From Lachnospiraceae bacterium NSJ-143 (lineage in GTDB: Bacteria > Bacillota > Clostridia > Lachnospirales > Anaerotignaceae): a stretch of 64,000 bases of DNA. The position numbers and the translations under genes are program-made. The stretch covers positions 372,001 through 436,000 of the forward strand of contig JALIFM010000001.1 in NCBI GenBank assembly GCA_022867625.1. The letters are read 5' to 3'. The first letter of the stretch is position 1. Every line of letters starts with the position of its first letter. Under the pieces are notes generated by a model. The model ran no database searches and was not told the DNA's origin. It worked only from the letters and a program-made list of their open reading frames with translations. Shown piece after piece: positions 55,403 to 62,282 of this stretch.

Positions 55403-56098
55403 GTGAAAAGAGGAAAGAAATATATAGAAAAAGCAAAGCTTGTAAACAAGGCTACAGTTTATGATTCAGCAGAGGCTATTGAGCTTGTTCAGCAGACATC
55501 AGTTGCTAAATTTGATGAGACTGTAGAAGCACATATTCGTTTGGGCGTTGACAGCAGACATGCTGATCAGCAGGTTCGTGGTGCCGTTGTTCTTCCACAC
55601 GGTACAGGCAAGAAAGTACGTGTTTTGGTATTCGCAAAGGGTCCTAAGGCTGAGGAAGCCGAGGCAGCAGGCGCAGACTTTGTAGGCGGACAGGAGCTCG
55701 TTCCAAAAATCCAGAATGAAAACTGGTTTGAGTATGACGTAGTAGTTGCAACCCCTGACATGATGGGTGTTGTAGGTCGTCTTGGACGTGTCCTTGGACC
55801 TAAAGGCTTAATGCCTAACCCTAAGGCTGGAACAGTTACAATGGATGTTGCTAAGGCAGTTAACGATATTAAGGCTGGTAAAATTGAGTACCGTCTTGAT
55901 AAGACAAACATCATCCATGTTCCTATTGGAAAAGTTTCATTTGGTTCAGAAAAGTTATCAGAAAACTTCCAGACTCTTATGAGTGCAATTATAAAGGCAA
56001 AACCACAGGCAGCTAAGGGACAGTATCTCAAGAGTGTAGTTATAGCTACAACAATGGGCCCTGGCGTTAAGATTAACACAGCTAAAATCAGCGAGTAA
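55403..56098 (+). CDS. rplA: 50S ribosomal protein L1
   Basis: L1 (231 aa) binds the L1 stalk of 23S rRNA and also represses its own operon. The [20 protein letters not shown] block near residue 124 is diagnostic. The GTG at 55403 has GGAGG about 8 bp upstream. The preceding leader hairpin is probably bound by this protein. Codon use is that of a highly expressed gene. Confidence 0.97.
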   Translation: MKRGKKYIEKAKLVNKATVYDSAEAIELVQQTSVAKFDETVEAHIRLGVDSRHADQQVRGAVVLPHGTGKKVRVLVFAKGPKAEEAEAAGADFVGGQELVPKIQNENWFEYDVVVATPDMMGVVGRLGRVLGPKGLMPNPKAGTVTMDVAKAVNDIKAGKIEYRLDKTNIIHVPIGKVSFGSEKLSENFQTLMSAIIKAKPQAAKGQYLKSVVIATTMGPGVKINTAKISE

Positions 56099-56127
56099 TC
56101 TTTTTTAAGGCTGTTTGCTTAAAAATG

Positions 56128-56156
56128 TTGACATATATTATTGGATATGGTAACAT
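56128..56156 (+). promoter_or_regulatory. Sigma-A promoter of rplJ-rplL
   Basis: A perfect TTGACA and TAACAT with 17-bp spacing, right before the L10 leader. Confidence 0.65.
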
Positions 56157-56160
56157 TATA

Positions 56161-56286
56161 AGGTCGAAATGAATACTGCCGTAGACAGCAGGTGCGAAAG
56201 CTCAAAAAGCGTAAGCTTGCCAGCCGAGGAAAAATGTGATTTTGTTAAATCAGGCTTTCCTGTCTATGCGCAGGAAAGCTTTTTTA
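56161..56286 (+). ncRNA. L10 ribosomal protein leader with attenuator
   Basis: The transcript start region contains CTGCCGTAGACAGCAGGTG and the conserved GCCAGCCGAGGA element, forming the L10(L12)4 binding structure. A terminator stem GGCTTTCCTG/CAGGAAAGCT with six T follows (56253-56286). Excess L10 is expected to favour termination before rplJ. Confidence 0.85.
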
Positions 56287-56356
56287 ATTTCTATACCGAT
56301 TTATATAATGCGTTTTTGGCATTTATATTTTAATTAATGTACAGGGAGGTGTAATA

Positions 56357-56854
56357 ATGGCAAAAGTAGAAGTTAAGCAGGTTGTAGTTAATGAAATTAA
56401 GGATAAGCTTGCTAAAGCTGCATCAGTTGTAGTTGTAGACGCAAGAGGTCTTACAGTAGAGCAGGATACACAGCTCAGAAAAAGCTTAAGAGACGCAGGC
56501 GTTGACTATAAAGTTTACAAGAACACAATGGTAACATTGGCTGTAAAGGACACTCCTTTTGAGGGTCTTGCTCAGTATCTTGAAGGACCAAGCGCATTTG
56601 CGTTCAGCTACGGCGAGGCAACAACAGCTGCGGCAATCCTTGACAAGGCTGTTAAAAACCTTGAAAACCTTGAGTTTAAAGCAAGCGTTATTGAAAATAC
56701 AGTTTATGACGCAGCAGGCACAAAGGCTATCGCTGGCATCCCATCAAGGGAGGTTCTTCTTTCAAGGCTTCTTGGAAGCTTCAAGGGACCTATGTCATCA
56801 TTTGCTCGTGTTATCAAGCAGATCGCTGAAAAAGACGTTCCAGCGGCAGAGTAA
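56357..56854 (+). CDS. rplJ: 50S ribosomal protein L10
   Basis: L10 (165 aa) anchors the L7/L12 stalk. The N-terminal rRNA-binding part carries VVVDARGLTVEQDTQLRKSLR near residue 24 and VYKNTMV near 54. The C-terminal helix that binds L12 dimers is present. GGGAGGTG precedes the ATG. It is 59 bp upstream of rplL and controlled by the L10 leader. Confidence 0.97.
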   Translation: MAKVEVKQVVVNEIKDKLAKAASVVVVDARGLTVEQDTQLRKSLRDAGVDYKVYKNTMVTLAVKDTPFEGLAQYLEGPSAFAFSYGEATTAAAILDKAVKNLENLEFKASVIENTVYDAAGTKAIAGIPSREVLLSRLLGSFKGPMSSFARVIKQIAEKDVPAAE

Positions 56855-56912
56855 TAAAATTGGGAAAATACTGTTAATTTTTTAAATCTAATAAAATTCG
56901 GAGGTGCTGATA

Positions 56913-57287
56913 ATGGCAAAGTTATCAATAGAAGAAATTATTGCAGCTGTTAAAGAGCTTACAGTTGTTGAGCTTAACGATTTAGTAAAAGCATGTGAGG
57001 AAGAATTCGGCGTATCTGCAGCAGCAGGCGTTGCTGTAGTAGCAGCAGGCGGAGAGGCAGCAGCAGCTGAGGAGAAAACAGAGTTCGATGTTGAGCTTAC
57101 AGAGGTTGGTTCTGAGAAGATTAAAGTTATCAAGGCTGTTAGAGAAATCACAGGTCTTGGACTTAAAGAGGCTAAGGAAGCTGTAGACGGCGCTCCAAAG
57201 GTACTCAAAGAGGCTGTAGCTAAAGAAGAGGCTGAGGCTATGAAGGCTAAACTTGAGGAAGTTGGCGCTAAGGTTACACTTAAGTAA
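56913..57287 (+). CDS. rplL: 50S ribosomal protein L7/L12
   Basis: L7/L12 (124 aa) forms the flexible stalk that recruits translation factors. An N-terminal dimerisation domain, an Ala-rich hinge near residues 34-50, and the C-terminal [20 protein letters not shown] near 80 are visible. The ATG at 56913 is favoured over an in-frame GTG at 56904 because CGGAGGTG fits it. The usual next genes, rpoB and rpoC, are absent. A terminator and a phage-like locus follow. Confidence 0.97.
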   Translation: MAKLSIEEIIAAVKELTVVELNDLVKACEEEFGVSAAAGVAVVAAGGEAAAAEEKTEFDVELTEVGSEKIKVIKAVREITGLGLKEAKEAVDGAPKVLKEAVAKEEAEAMKAKLEEVGAKVTLK

Positions 57288-57303
57288 TTTAAATAAAAAC
57301 ATC

Positions 57304-57336
57304 TATCCCAATCCCGTAAGGGGTTGGGATTTTTTG
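57304..57336 (+). terminator. Rho-independent terminator after rplL
   Basis: ATCCCAATCCC pairs with GGGGTTGGGAT (one wobble) around GTAA-type loop bases, followed by six T. It cleanly separates the ribosomal cluster from the phage-like locus. Confidence 0.93.
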
Positions 57337-57402
57337 TTTAAGATAAATCCCGGAATACAAGAAGTATTTTAAATCACAAACCAGTATATGCCTTTTCAAT
57401 TA

Positions 57403-58032
57403 TTATTTTACGTCGCTTTGAAAAGCTATGGCCTTTCCCAGTATATGTATTTTGTCAATCTCATCACCTATATAGATTAAATCCTCATATGCCGGGTTTT
57501 CCGGTTTCAATATAATCATATCTTTTTCTTTGTAGTAGAATACACGTTTAAGTGTAGCTGAATCGTCGATTATAACAGCCGCAATCTCACCGTTTTCAAC
57601 CTCCTGCTGGCTTCTTATAAATACAACGTCACCGTCAAGTATTCTGGCGTTTACCATACTGTCACCTTTGGCCTTAAGGCAGAAATCAGCCTTCAAATCC
57701 GCTCCCGCAATTACGTAGGATTCCCTGTCATCATTGCAGAATATAGGTTTGCCGCATGCTATTTCACCGATTAAAGGGTATTTTTTCAGTTCTATAGGAA
57801 ATATGTTTCCAAGCTTCAGCCCATGCCCGTCTTTATCCCAGCCCATGAGACAGGCTGGTGTTGTGTTAAGTGCCTGCGCTATAAGCTCAATTTTATCAAA
57901 GGGTATGTTTGACACAATGCCGTTTTCATATTTATATACTGTCTGCTTGGAAGAATTTATTTTGAGTGCCAGTTCTGTCTGAGTGATACCCAGTTCTTCC
58001 CTCTTGCTTTTTATCCTTTTTCCTATATCCAT
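57403..58032 (-). CDS. CI/LexA-type phage repressor (XRE HTH + peptidase S24)
   Basis: This 209-aa protein joins a Cro/CI helix-turn-helix (about 5-60, with TQTELALKINSSKQTVYKYENG) to an S24 self-cleaving domain. The likely cleavage bond is A92-C93 in GEIACGKP, and the Ser-Lys dyad is S125 (KGDSMV) and K162 (TLKRVF). DNA damage should trigger RecA-stimulated autocleavage and induce the tail locus. It is divergent from that locus. Its own promoter and an AAGTTACT box lie just upstream. It is not host LexA, judging by the XRE-type DNA-binding domain. Confidence 0.9.
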   Translation of the reverse strand: MDIGKRIKSKREELGITQTELALKINSSKQTVYKYENGIVSNIPFDKIELIAQALNTTPACLMGWDKDGHGLKLGNIFPIELKKYPLIGEIACGKPIFCNDDRESYVIAGADLKADFCLKAKGDSMVNARILDGDVVFIRSQQEVENGEIAAVIIDDSATLKRVFYYKEKDMIILKPENPAYEDLIYIGDEIDKIHILGKAIAFQSDVK

Positions 58033-58052
58033 AAGTTTTCACCTCATCTTTT

Positions 58053-58060
58053 AGTAACTT
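58053..58060 (-). promoter_or_regulatory. Repressor operator candidate O1 (AAGTTACT, minus strand)
   Basis: AAGTTACT on the minus strand, 1-8 bp downstream of the repressor -10 box. It is one of three copies around the divergent promoters. Confidence 0.5.
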
Positions 58061-58061
58061 A

Positions 58062-58089
58062 ATTATATCATAATACAAACAAAAGTCAA
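58062..58089 (-). promoter_or_regulatory. Promoter of the repressor gene
   Basis: Minus-strand TTGACT and TATAAT with 16-bp spacing, about 30 bp upstream of the repressor start codon. Confidence 0.7.
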
Positions 58090-58101
58090 TAAAAAAATAG
58101 C

Positions 58102-58130
58102 TTGACAAGTTACTTTGCGGGTTTTATAAT
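58102..58130 (+). promoter_or_regulatory. Consensus promoter toward the tail locus
   Basis: A perfect TTGACA and a perfect TATAAT with 17-bp spacing. The spacer begins inside an AAGTTACT box (58107-58114), so repressor binding there would block it. Confidence 0.85.
58107..58114 (+). promoter_or_regulatory. Repressor operator candidate O2 (AAGTTACT)
   Basis: The box overlaps the end of the -35 and the spacer of the forward promoter. Confidence 0.5.
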
Positions 58131-58232
58131 GAAGTCACTCCAAAAGTTTTCGATTTGAAAAAGTTTGAGGGTGTAAACTTTTAGATTGATGACGTTTGTC
58201 GTCAAATTTTTTTGCTGAAAGGGTATCCTGAA

Positions 58233-58240
58233 AAGTTACT
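58233..58240 (+). promoter_or_regulatory. Repressor operator candidate O3 (AAGTTACT)
   Basis: The third copy of the box, about 105 bp downstream of the forward -10 in the leader of the regulator gene. Confidence 0.4.
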
Positions 58241-58341
58241 GATGCTTATTGCGGCATGAAATTCAGGGTCTTTTAAGCGGAAATTTAAAATACAGCATTC
58301 AGCACTATTATTTTCTAAGTATTTCAAAGGGAGTGGGAAAC

Positions 58342-58752
58342 ATGCAGGTGAGGCCTCTTAATAAAAACAAATATGATATCAGCAAGCACAGATTTTTTGA
58401 GCTGTATCATTTCTGCTTACAGTATAACGAATGGGTAGAAGAGCTTAAAAACAATACAAATGCGGTAAAAAGCCTTTCATTTACCGGTGTTTCATCTAAA
58501 GAAGGCGGTGTTTCAGACAGCACAGCAAGGCTTGCTCTCAGAAGAGCCGAGCTGGAAGAAAAATGCAGCCTTATTGTTGAAACAGCAAAAGAAGCTGATA
58601 TAAGGATATACGACTATATAATAAAGGCGGTTACAAATGAGAATATGACTTATACATATCTGAGTATGAAGCTTAATATTCCATGTGGCCAGACAATGTT
58701 TTATGACAGAAAGAGAAAATTTTATTATCTGCTGGATAAAAAGAAGCGTTAA
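58342..58752 (+). CDS. Phage-type transcriptional regulator (ArpU/RinA-like)
   Basis: This 136-aa protein resembles small phage late-gene activators of Firmicutes prophages. After a variable N-terminus, STARLALRRAELEEKCSLI near residue 69 and a C-terminal block with IPCGQTMFYDRKRKFYYLL near 113 look like the helix-turn-helix end of such proteins. It is the first gene after the repressed promoter, so it may switch on the tail operon that begins 290 bp later. The ATG at 58342 follows GGGAG. Family assignment is by resemblance only. Confidence 0.65.
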   Translation: MQVRPLNKNKYDISKHRFFELYHFCLQYNEWVEELKNNTNAVKSLSFTGVSSKEGGVSDSTARLALRRAELEEKCSLIVETAKEADIRIYDYIIKAVTNENMTYTYLSMKLNIPCGQTMFYDRKRKFYYLLDKKKR

Positions 58753-59044
58753 TCAGGGGACAAAACTGCATGGTAATATAATACCATCAAATAATACGGA
58801 AAGGCAAAATATACCGGTTCTTTAAATGCCTTTTGTATTTGCTGATATTATATAGGCCAGAGAGATGCGGTTGACAGACTATTGATATTTTGGCTTGCTC
58901 TTCTGGCTTATATAACCTGAAAAACAATTCGGTATTGACAGGATTGTTTTTAATCACTGGAAGGAGGGACAAAGCAAAGCTATCTGAATAAGTGTACTAA
59001 ATTAGATTGATTGTCTAAAAATCTATGATGTGAGGAGGTATATT
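58753..59044. other. Leader region before the tail operon
   Basis: 292 bp without a gene. An AAAGGCA/TGCCTTT inverted repeat (58800-58833) with trailing T may end the regulator transcript. ATGGTA/TACCAT (58770-58787) is another inverted repeat. The late promoter presumably lies here but I see no clean sigma-A pair. Confidence 0.45.
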
Positions 59045-59464
59045 TTGATTAGTGATTTAATCACAGGAGTGAAAAAAGCGATATATGATTACTTTGGAGA
59101 AAAGTATGAAATATATACAAACCAGCATGCACCCGATACTCAGAAGTCATATTTCTTTGTGGGTTTGTCAAAACAGGAAAACACAAGGCTTATGGGAACA
59201 AGGTTCAGGCGTAAGTACAGTATTGAAATTAAATTTACCCCTAAGGACTTGAATTGGGAGGAATCGGAAAGTGTAAGCGATGCGCTGTATCTTACCCTTG
59301 AGTATATATCGGCCGCAGGAGATACACTCCGTGGCAGTGCAATGGCGAGCCGTATAGAAAGCGGTGTCCTTACATTTAATGTTGACTATACCGTATTTGG
59401 GTATACAAAATCAAGTGATGAGCTTATGAGGGAGGTAACTATCAATGGCAGTATCAAAGAATAA
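59045..59464 (+). CDS. Phage tail terminator family protein
   Basis: This 139-aa protein resembles the tail-terminator/tail-completion proteins that precede the sheath gene in contractile-tail clusters of Firmicutes (DUF6838-like). A conserved N-terminal ISDLITGVKKAIYDYFGEKYEIYTN-like helix is followed by beta-rich sequence. The likely start is TTG 59045 with AGGAGGT about 7 bp upstream. It overlaps the next gene by 20 bp. Its role would be to cap the sheath/tube at the end away from the baseplate. Confidence 0.72.
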   Translation: MISDLITGVKKAIYDYFGEKYEIYTNQHAPDTQKSYFFVGLSKQENTRLMGTRFRRKYSIEIKFTPKDLNWEESESVSDALYLTLEYISAAGDTLRGSAMASRIESGVLTFNVDYTVFGYTKSSDELMREVTINGSIKE

Positions 59465-59645
59465 AACAGCTGAAAGCGCTGTAGATAAGACAGAGCTTAG
59501 CTTCAGCAAAGAGCAGATTTTGGCAAGCAGAAAGTTTTCAGACAGGAAGGACATACTTTCCACGCTTCTGGAAGATAAAAGGGATTATACAGAAACTGAG
59601 ATTAATGGGATTATTGACAGATTTTTGAAAGGAAAGGTGAACTGA
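59445..59645 (+). CDS. Small tail-cluster protein
   Basis: A 66-aa hydrophilic, lysine-rich protein found between the tail terminator and sheath genes. I do not recognise a domain. A C-terminal acidic/basic helix (about 38-64) is predicted. It overlaps the upstream gene by 20 bp and ends 1 bp before the sheath start, so it is translated as part of the tail operon. Equivalent small genes occur at this place in PBSX/diffocin-like clusters. Confidence 0.7.
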   Translation: MAVSKNKTAESAVDKTELSFSKEQILASRKFSDRKDILSTLLEDKRDYTETEINGIIDRFLKGKVN

Positions 59646-59646
59646 T

Positions 59647-60954
59647 ATGGCATTGGGCGGAGGAACATATTTAACACAGAACAAGGTGCTTCCAGGCACA
59701 TACATCAATTTTATTTCAGCTGCAAGAGCAAGTGCGTCACTCTCAGACAGGGGGTATGCCGCAATAGCCCTTGAGCTTGACTGGGGCCCTGACGGAGAGG
59801 TGTTTACAGTTGAAAACGGTGATTTTCAGACAAACAGCAAAGTTGTTTTTGGTTATGACTACACCAGCGGCAAGCTTAAAGGCTTAAGGGATTTATTCCT
59901 CAATACAAAAACACTTTACTGCTACAGGCTTAACAGCGGTGCAAAAGCGTCAAATTCATATGCTGAGGCGAAGTATTCCGGTATAAGGGGAAACGACATT
60001 ACAGTTGTTATTGCTGCAAATGTGGACGATGAGACTAAATTTGATGTAAGCACACTTCTTGACGGAAAGAAAATTGACTCACAGACAGTGGCGTCTGCCT
60101 CTGAGCTTGCGGCTAATGACTTTGTAGTATTCAAGCCGTCTGCCGAGCTTAAGGCTGTGCCGGGAGAACCGCTTACAGGCGGCACCAACGCAGAAAGCGT
60201 TACCGGTGACAGCTATCAGGAGTTCCTCAACAAAATTGAGGCTTACAGCTTTAATACACTCGGGTGCCTCAGCACAGAAGAAGCAGTCAAAGGACTTTTT
60301 GCATCCTTCACAAAGAGACTCAGAGATGAAATGGGAATCAAATTTCAGACAGTGCTATACAATAAAGCGGCTGACTATGAAGGTGTCATAAATATTAAAA
60401 ACGCTGTAACAGACGACGGCGAAAAGGAATCTTCACTTGTTTACTGGCTTACAGGAGCAAGCGCGGGCTGTGCTGTCAATAAATCAAATACAAACAGGCT
60501 TTATGACGGAGAGTTTTCTGTTGCGGCTGATTATAAACAGAGCCAGCTTGAATCGGCGCTTAAGTCCGGAGAGTTTGTTTTCCACAAGGTGGGAGAGGAT
60601 ATAAGAGTACTTGACGATATAAACAGCTTCACATCATTTACCGTTGACAAAAACGAAGACTTCCAGTCAAACCAGGTAGTGAGGGTTTTAGACCAGATAG
60701 GAAACGATACGGCGGTGCTTTTCAATACCAAATATCTTGGCAAGGTCCAGAACAATGACTCCGGAAGGATTTCATTCTGGGGTGATATTGTTACATATAA
60801 CAAGCAGCTTCAGGCTCTTGGCGCTATCGAAAACTTCAGCCCTGAAGATGTTATTGTGGAAAAGGGCAGTGACAAAAAGAGTGTTTCCGTAACCAACACT
60901 GTTACGCCTGTGGCCGCTATGAGCAAGCTGTATATGACAGTGGTTGTACAGTAA
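59647..60954 (+). CDS. Contractile tail sheath protein
   Basis: This 435-aa protein matches XkdK-type tail sheaths. It opens with GGGTYLTQNKVLPGTYINF, which is typical of this sheath class, and has a C-terminal domain after about residue 330. Sheath subunits polymerise around the tube and contract to drive it through a cell envelope. Its presence makes the tail a contractile (myovirus-like) type. The ATG follows GAAAGG within the overlap region. Confidence 0.88.
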   Translation: MALGGGTYLTQNKVLPGTYINFISAARASASLSDRGYAAIALELDWGPDGEVFTVENGDFQTNSKVVFGYDYTSGKLKGLRDLFLNTKTLYCYRLNSGAKASNSYAEAKYSGIRGNDITVVIAANVDDETKFDVSTLLDGKKIDSQTVASASELAANDFVVFKPSAELKAVPGEPLTGGTNAESVTGDSYQEFLNKIEAYSFNTLGCLSTEEAVKGLFASFTKRLRDEMGIKFQTVLYNKAADYEGVINIKNAVTDDGEKESSLVYWLTGASAGCAVNKSNTNRLYDGEFSVAADYKQSQLESALKSGEFVFHKVGEDIRVLDDINSFTSFTVDKNEDFQSNQVVRVLDQIGNDTAVLFNTKYLGKVQNNDSGRISFWGDIVTYNKQLQALGAIENFSPEDVIVEKGSDKKSVSVTNTVTPVAAMSKLYMTVVVQ

Positions 60955-60984
60955 AATTCAGTGATAATATAAGGAGGAATTAAA

Positions 60985-61461
60985 ATGGCAAATACTATAA
61001 TGAATGCGAAAGACGCTGTATCCGCATCTCTTGCGGAGTGTCTTATTACAATAGGTGACAGCAGATATAACTTTATGCAGGCCATAAACCTTGAGGCCAA
61101 GGTTGAAAAAACAAAGTCAGAAGTGCCTATACTTGGCAGGACCGGTAAGGGAAACAAGGCCACTGGCTGGAAGGGTACAGGAAGCGCCACATTCCATTAC
61201 AATACCTCGGTATTCAGAGAGCTTCTTGCAAGATACAAAGATTCCGGCGAGGATATTTATTTTGATATACAGATTACAAATCAGGACCCTACAAGCGGAG
61301 TAGGCAGTCAGGTGATAATACTCAAGGACTGTAATGTTGATGGCGGAATACTCGCCAAGTTTGATGCCGATGCAGAATATCTTGATGAGGAAATGGACTT
61401 TACATTTGAGGATTGGGAAATGCCTGCAAAATTTACAAACCTTGAGGGCATGGAAATCTGA
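60985..61461 (+). CDS. Phage tail tube protein (XkdM-like)
   Basis: This 158-aa protein has the length and position of XkdM tail-tube subunits. It contains the beta-barrel-type stretches KVEKTKSEVPILGRTGKGNKATGWKGTGSATFHYN near residues 38-72 and a C-terminal DFTFEDWEMPAKFTNLEG. It forms the inner tube around the tape-measure protein and inside the sheath. AGGAGG precedes the ATG 30 bp after the sheath gene. Confidence 0.85.
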   Translation: MANTIMNAKDAVSASLAECLITIGDSRYNFMQAINLEAKVEKTKSEVPILGRTGKGNKATGWKGTGSATFHYNTSVFRELLARYKDSGEDIYFDIQITNQDPTSGVGSQVIILKDCNVDGGILAKFDADAEYLDEEMDFTFEDWEMPAKFTNLEGMEI

Positions 61462-61576
61462 TAAGCGAATCTGATTAGGAAATTTGGCAGTTAGCAGATT
61501 GTACAGGGGCTTTAAAATACTTGAAAAGCCCCTGACTGAAAACAGAAAGATTATAGAGATAAAAGGAGAAAATATT

Positions 61577-62008
61577 ATGTCAGCTTTAACAAGATTTTTA
61601 AGACAGAACAAAATACAGAAGGAAAACACAAAGTACGCGGCTACAAAATCGCTTGTGGATGAACAGGGAAACCCGCTTTACTGGGTAATAAAACCTCTCA
61701 GCACAAGTGAGAATGACAGAATAAGAGATGACTGCACAGTGGAGGTGCCTTTAACCGGAAAGCCAAACCTGTTCCGCCAGAAGCTTTTGACATCTAAATA
61801 TCTTTCCAAAATGATTGCGGCCTCTGTTGTTGAGCCAAATCTTTATGATAAGGAGCTTCAGGATTCGTACGGGGTTATAACTCCGGAGGAACTTGTGAAG
61901 GCCATGGTTGACGACCCGGGGGAGTACTCAAAGTTTGCTGAGTTTATACAGAATTTCAACGGTTTTAATGAGACTCTTGACGACAAGGTTGAAAAAGCAA
62001 AAAACTGA
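61577..62008 (+). CDS. Tail assembly chaperone, short frame (XkdN-like, gpG analogue)
   Basis: This 143-aa protein occupies the place of XkdN/gpG between the tube and tape-measure genes. It is acidic toward the C-terminus (PEELVKAMVDDPGEYSKFAEF near residue 100) and ends in KAKN. The ATG at 61577 follows AAAAGGAG. An in-frame ATG 93 bases earlier lacks a site. Its last codons lie on the A AAA AAC heptamer at 61999-62005, where part of the ribosomes are expected to slip by -1 and read on to 62193. The product assists tail-tube assembly around the tape measure. Confidence 0.85.
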   Translation: MSALTRFLRQNKIQKENTKYAATKSLVDEQGNPLYWVIKPLSTSENDRIRDDCTVEVPLTGKPNLFRQKLLTSKYLSKMIAASVVEPNLYDKELQDSYGVITPEELVKAMVDDPGEYSKFAEFIQNFNGFNETLDDKVEKAKN

Positions 62009-62193
62009 TAAATGAAGACGGTGACTCGGGATATGCCTATTACTGTCTTCATAAGCTCAGGATTATGCCTTCAGAATACGCTGCGCTTGACAGCCAAGAA
62101 AAGGCTTTTGTTATAGCCGCCATACAGATTAAGGCGGAAAATGACAGGAAAGCCCAGAGGGATGCCAAAAGCAAGTCCAGAAGAAAGAGGTGA
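61577..62193 (+). CDS. Tail assembly chaperone, -1 frameshift product (gpG-T analogue)
   Basis: Slippage on A AAA AAC (61999-62005) continues in the -1 frame for 62 codons, giving a fusion of about 205 aa. The extension (LINEDGDSGYAYYCLHKL, then RIMPSEYAAL, with a basic end RRKR) has no usable start codon of its own. A 13-bp hairpin (62012-62024 with 62040-62052, two wobble pairs) lies 6 nt after the heptamer, the normal stimulator distance. Frameshifted chaperones at this tail-gene position are a known phage feature. The fusion is expected in small amounts and to contact the tape measure. Confidence 0.85.
62012..62052 (+). promoter_or_regulatory. Frameshift-stimulating hairpin
   Basis: ATGAAGACGGTGA pairs with TTACTGTCTTCAT (13 bp, two G-U) around a 15-nt loop, 6 nt downstream of the A AAA AAC slippery site. 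Confidence 0.75.
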
Positions 62194-62229
62194 CAGCTTT
62201 TGGAAAAAATAATCAATTATGTATTAGGG

Positions 62230-62263
62230 ATAAGCGTTCGGTTTACGGACGCTTATTATTTTT
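62230..62263 (+). terminator. Terminator-like hairpin between chaperone and tape-measure genes
   Basis: ATAAGCGTTCG pairs with CGGACGCTTAT (11 bp, one wobble) around GTTTA, followed by TATTTTT. It lies just before the tape-measure ribosome binding site and would reduce, not abolish, downstream transcription. Confidence 0.6.
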
Positions 62264-62282
62264 ATAAACAGGAGGTGAGGAT

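Noticed and set aside
58787-58972. 61-codon minus-strand frame before the tail operon
   Set aside because: No ribosome binding site, no similarity, and it is antisense to the presumed leader of the operon.
62005-62193. The 62-codon extension as an independent gene after the chaperone
   Set aside because: The first in-frame ATG is 60 bases inside the frame (62065) without a ribosome binding site. The slippery site and hairpin explain the frame better.
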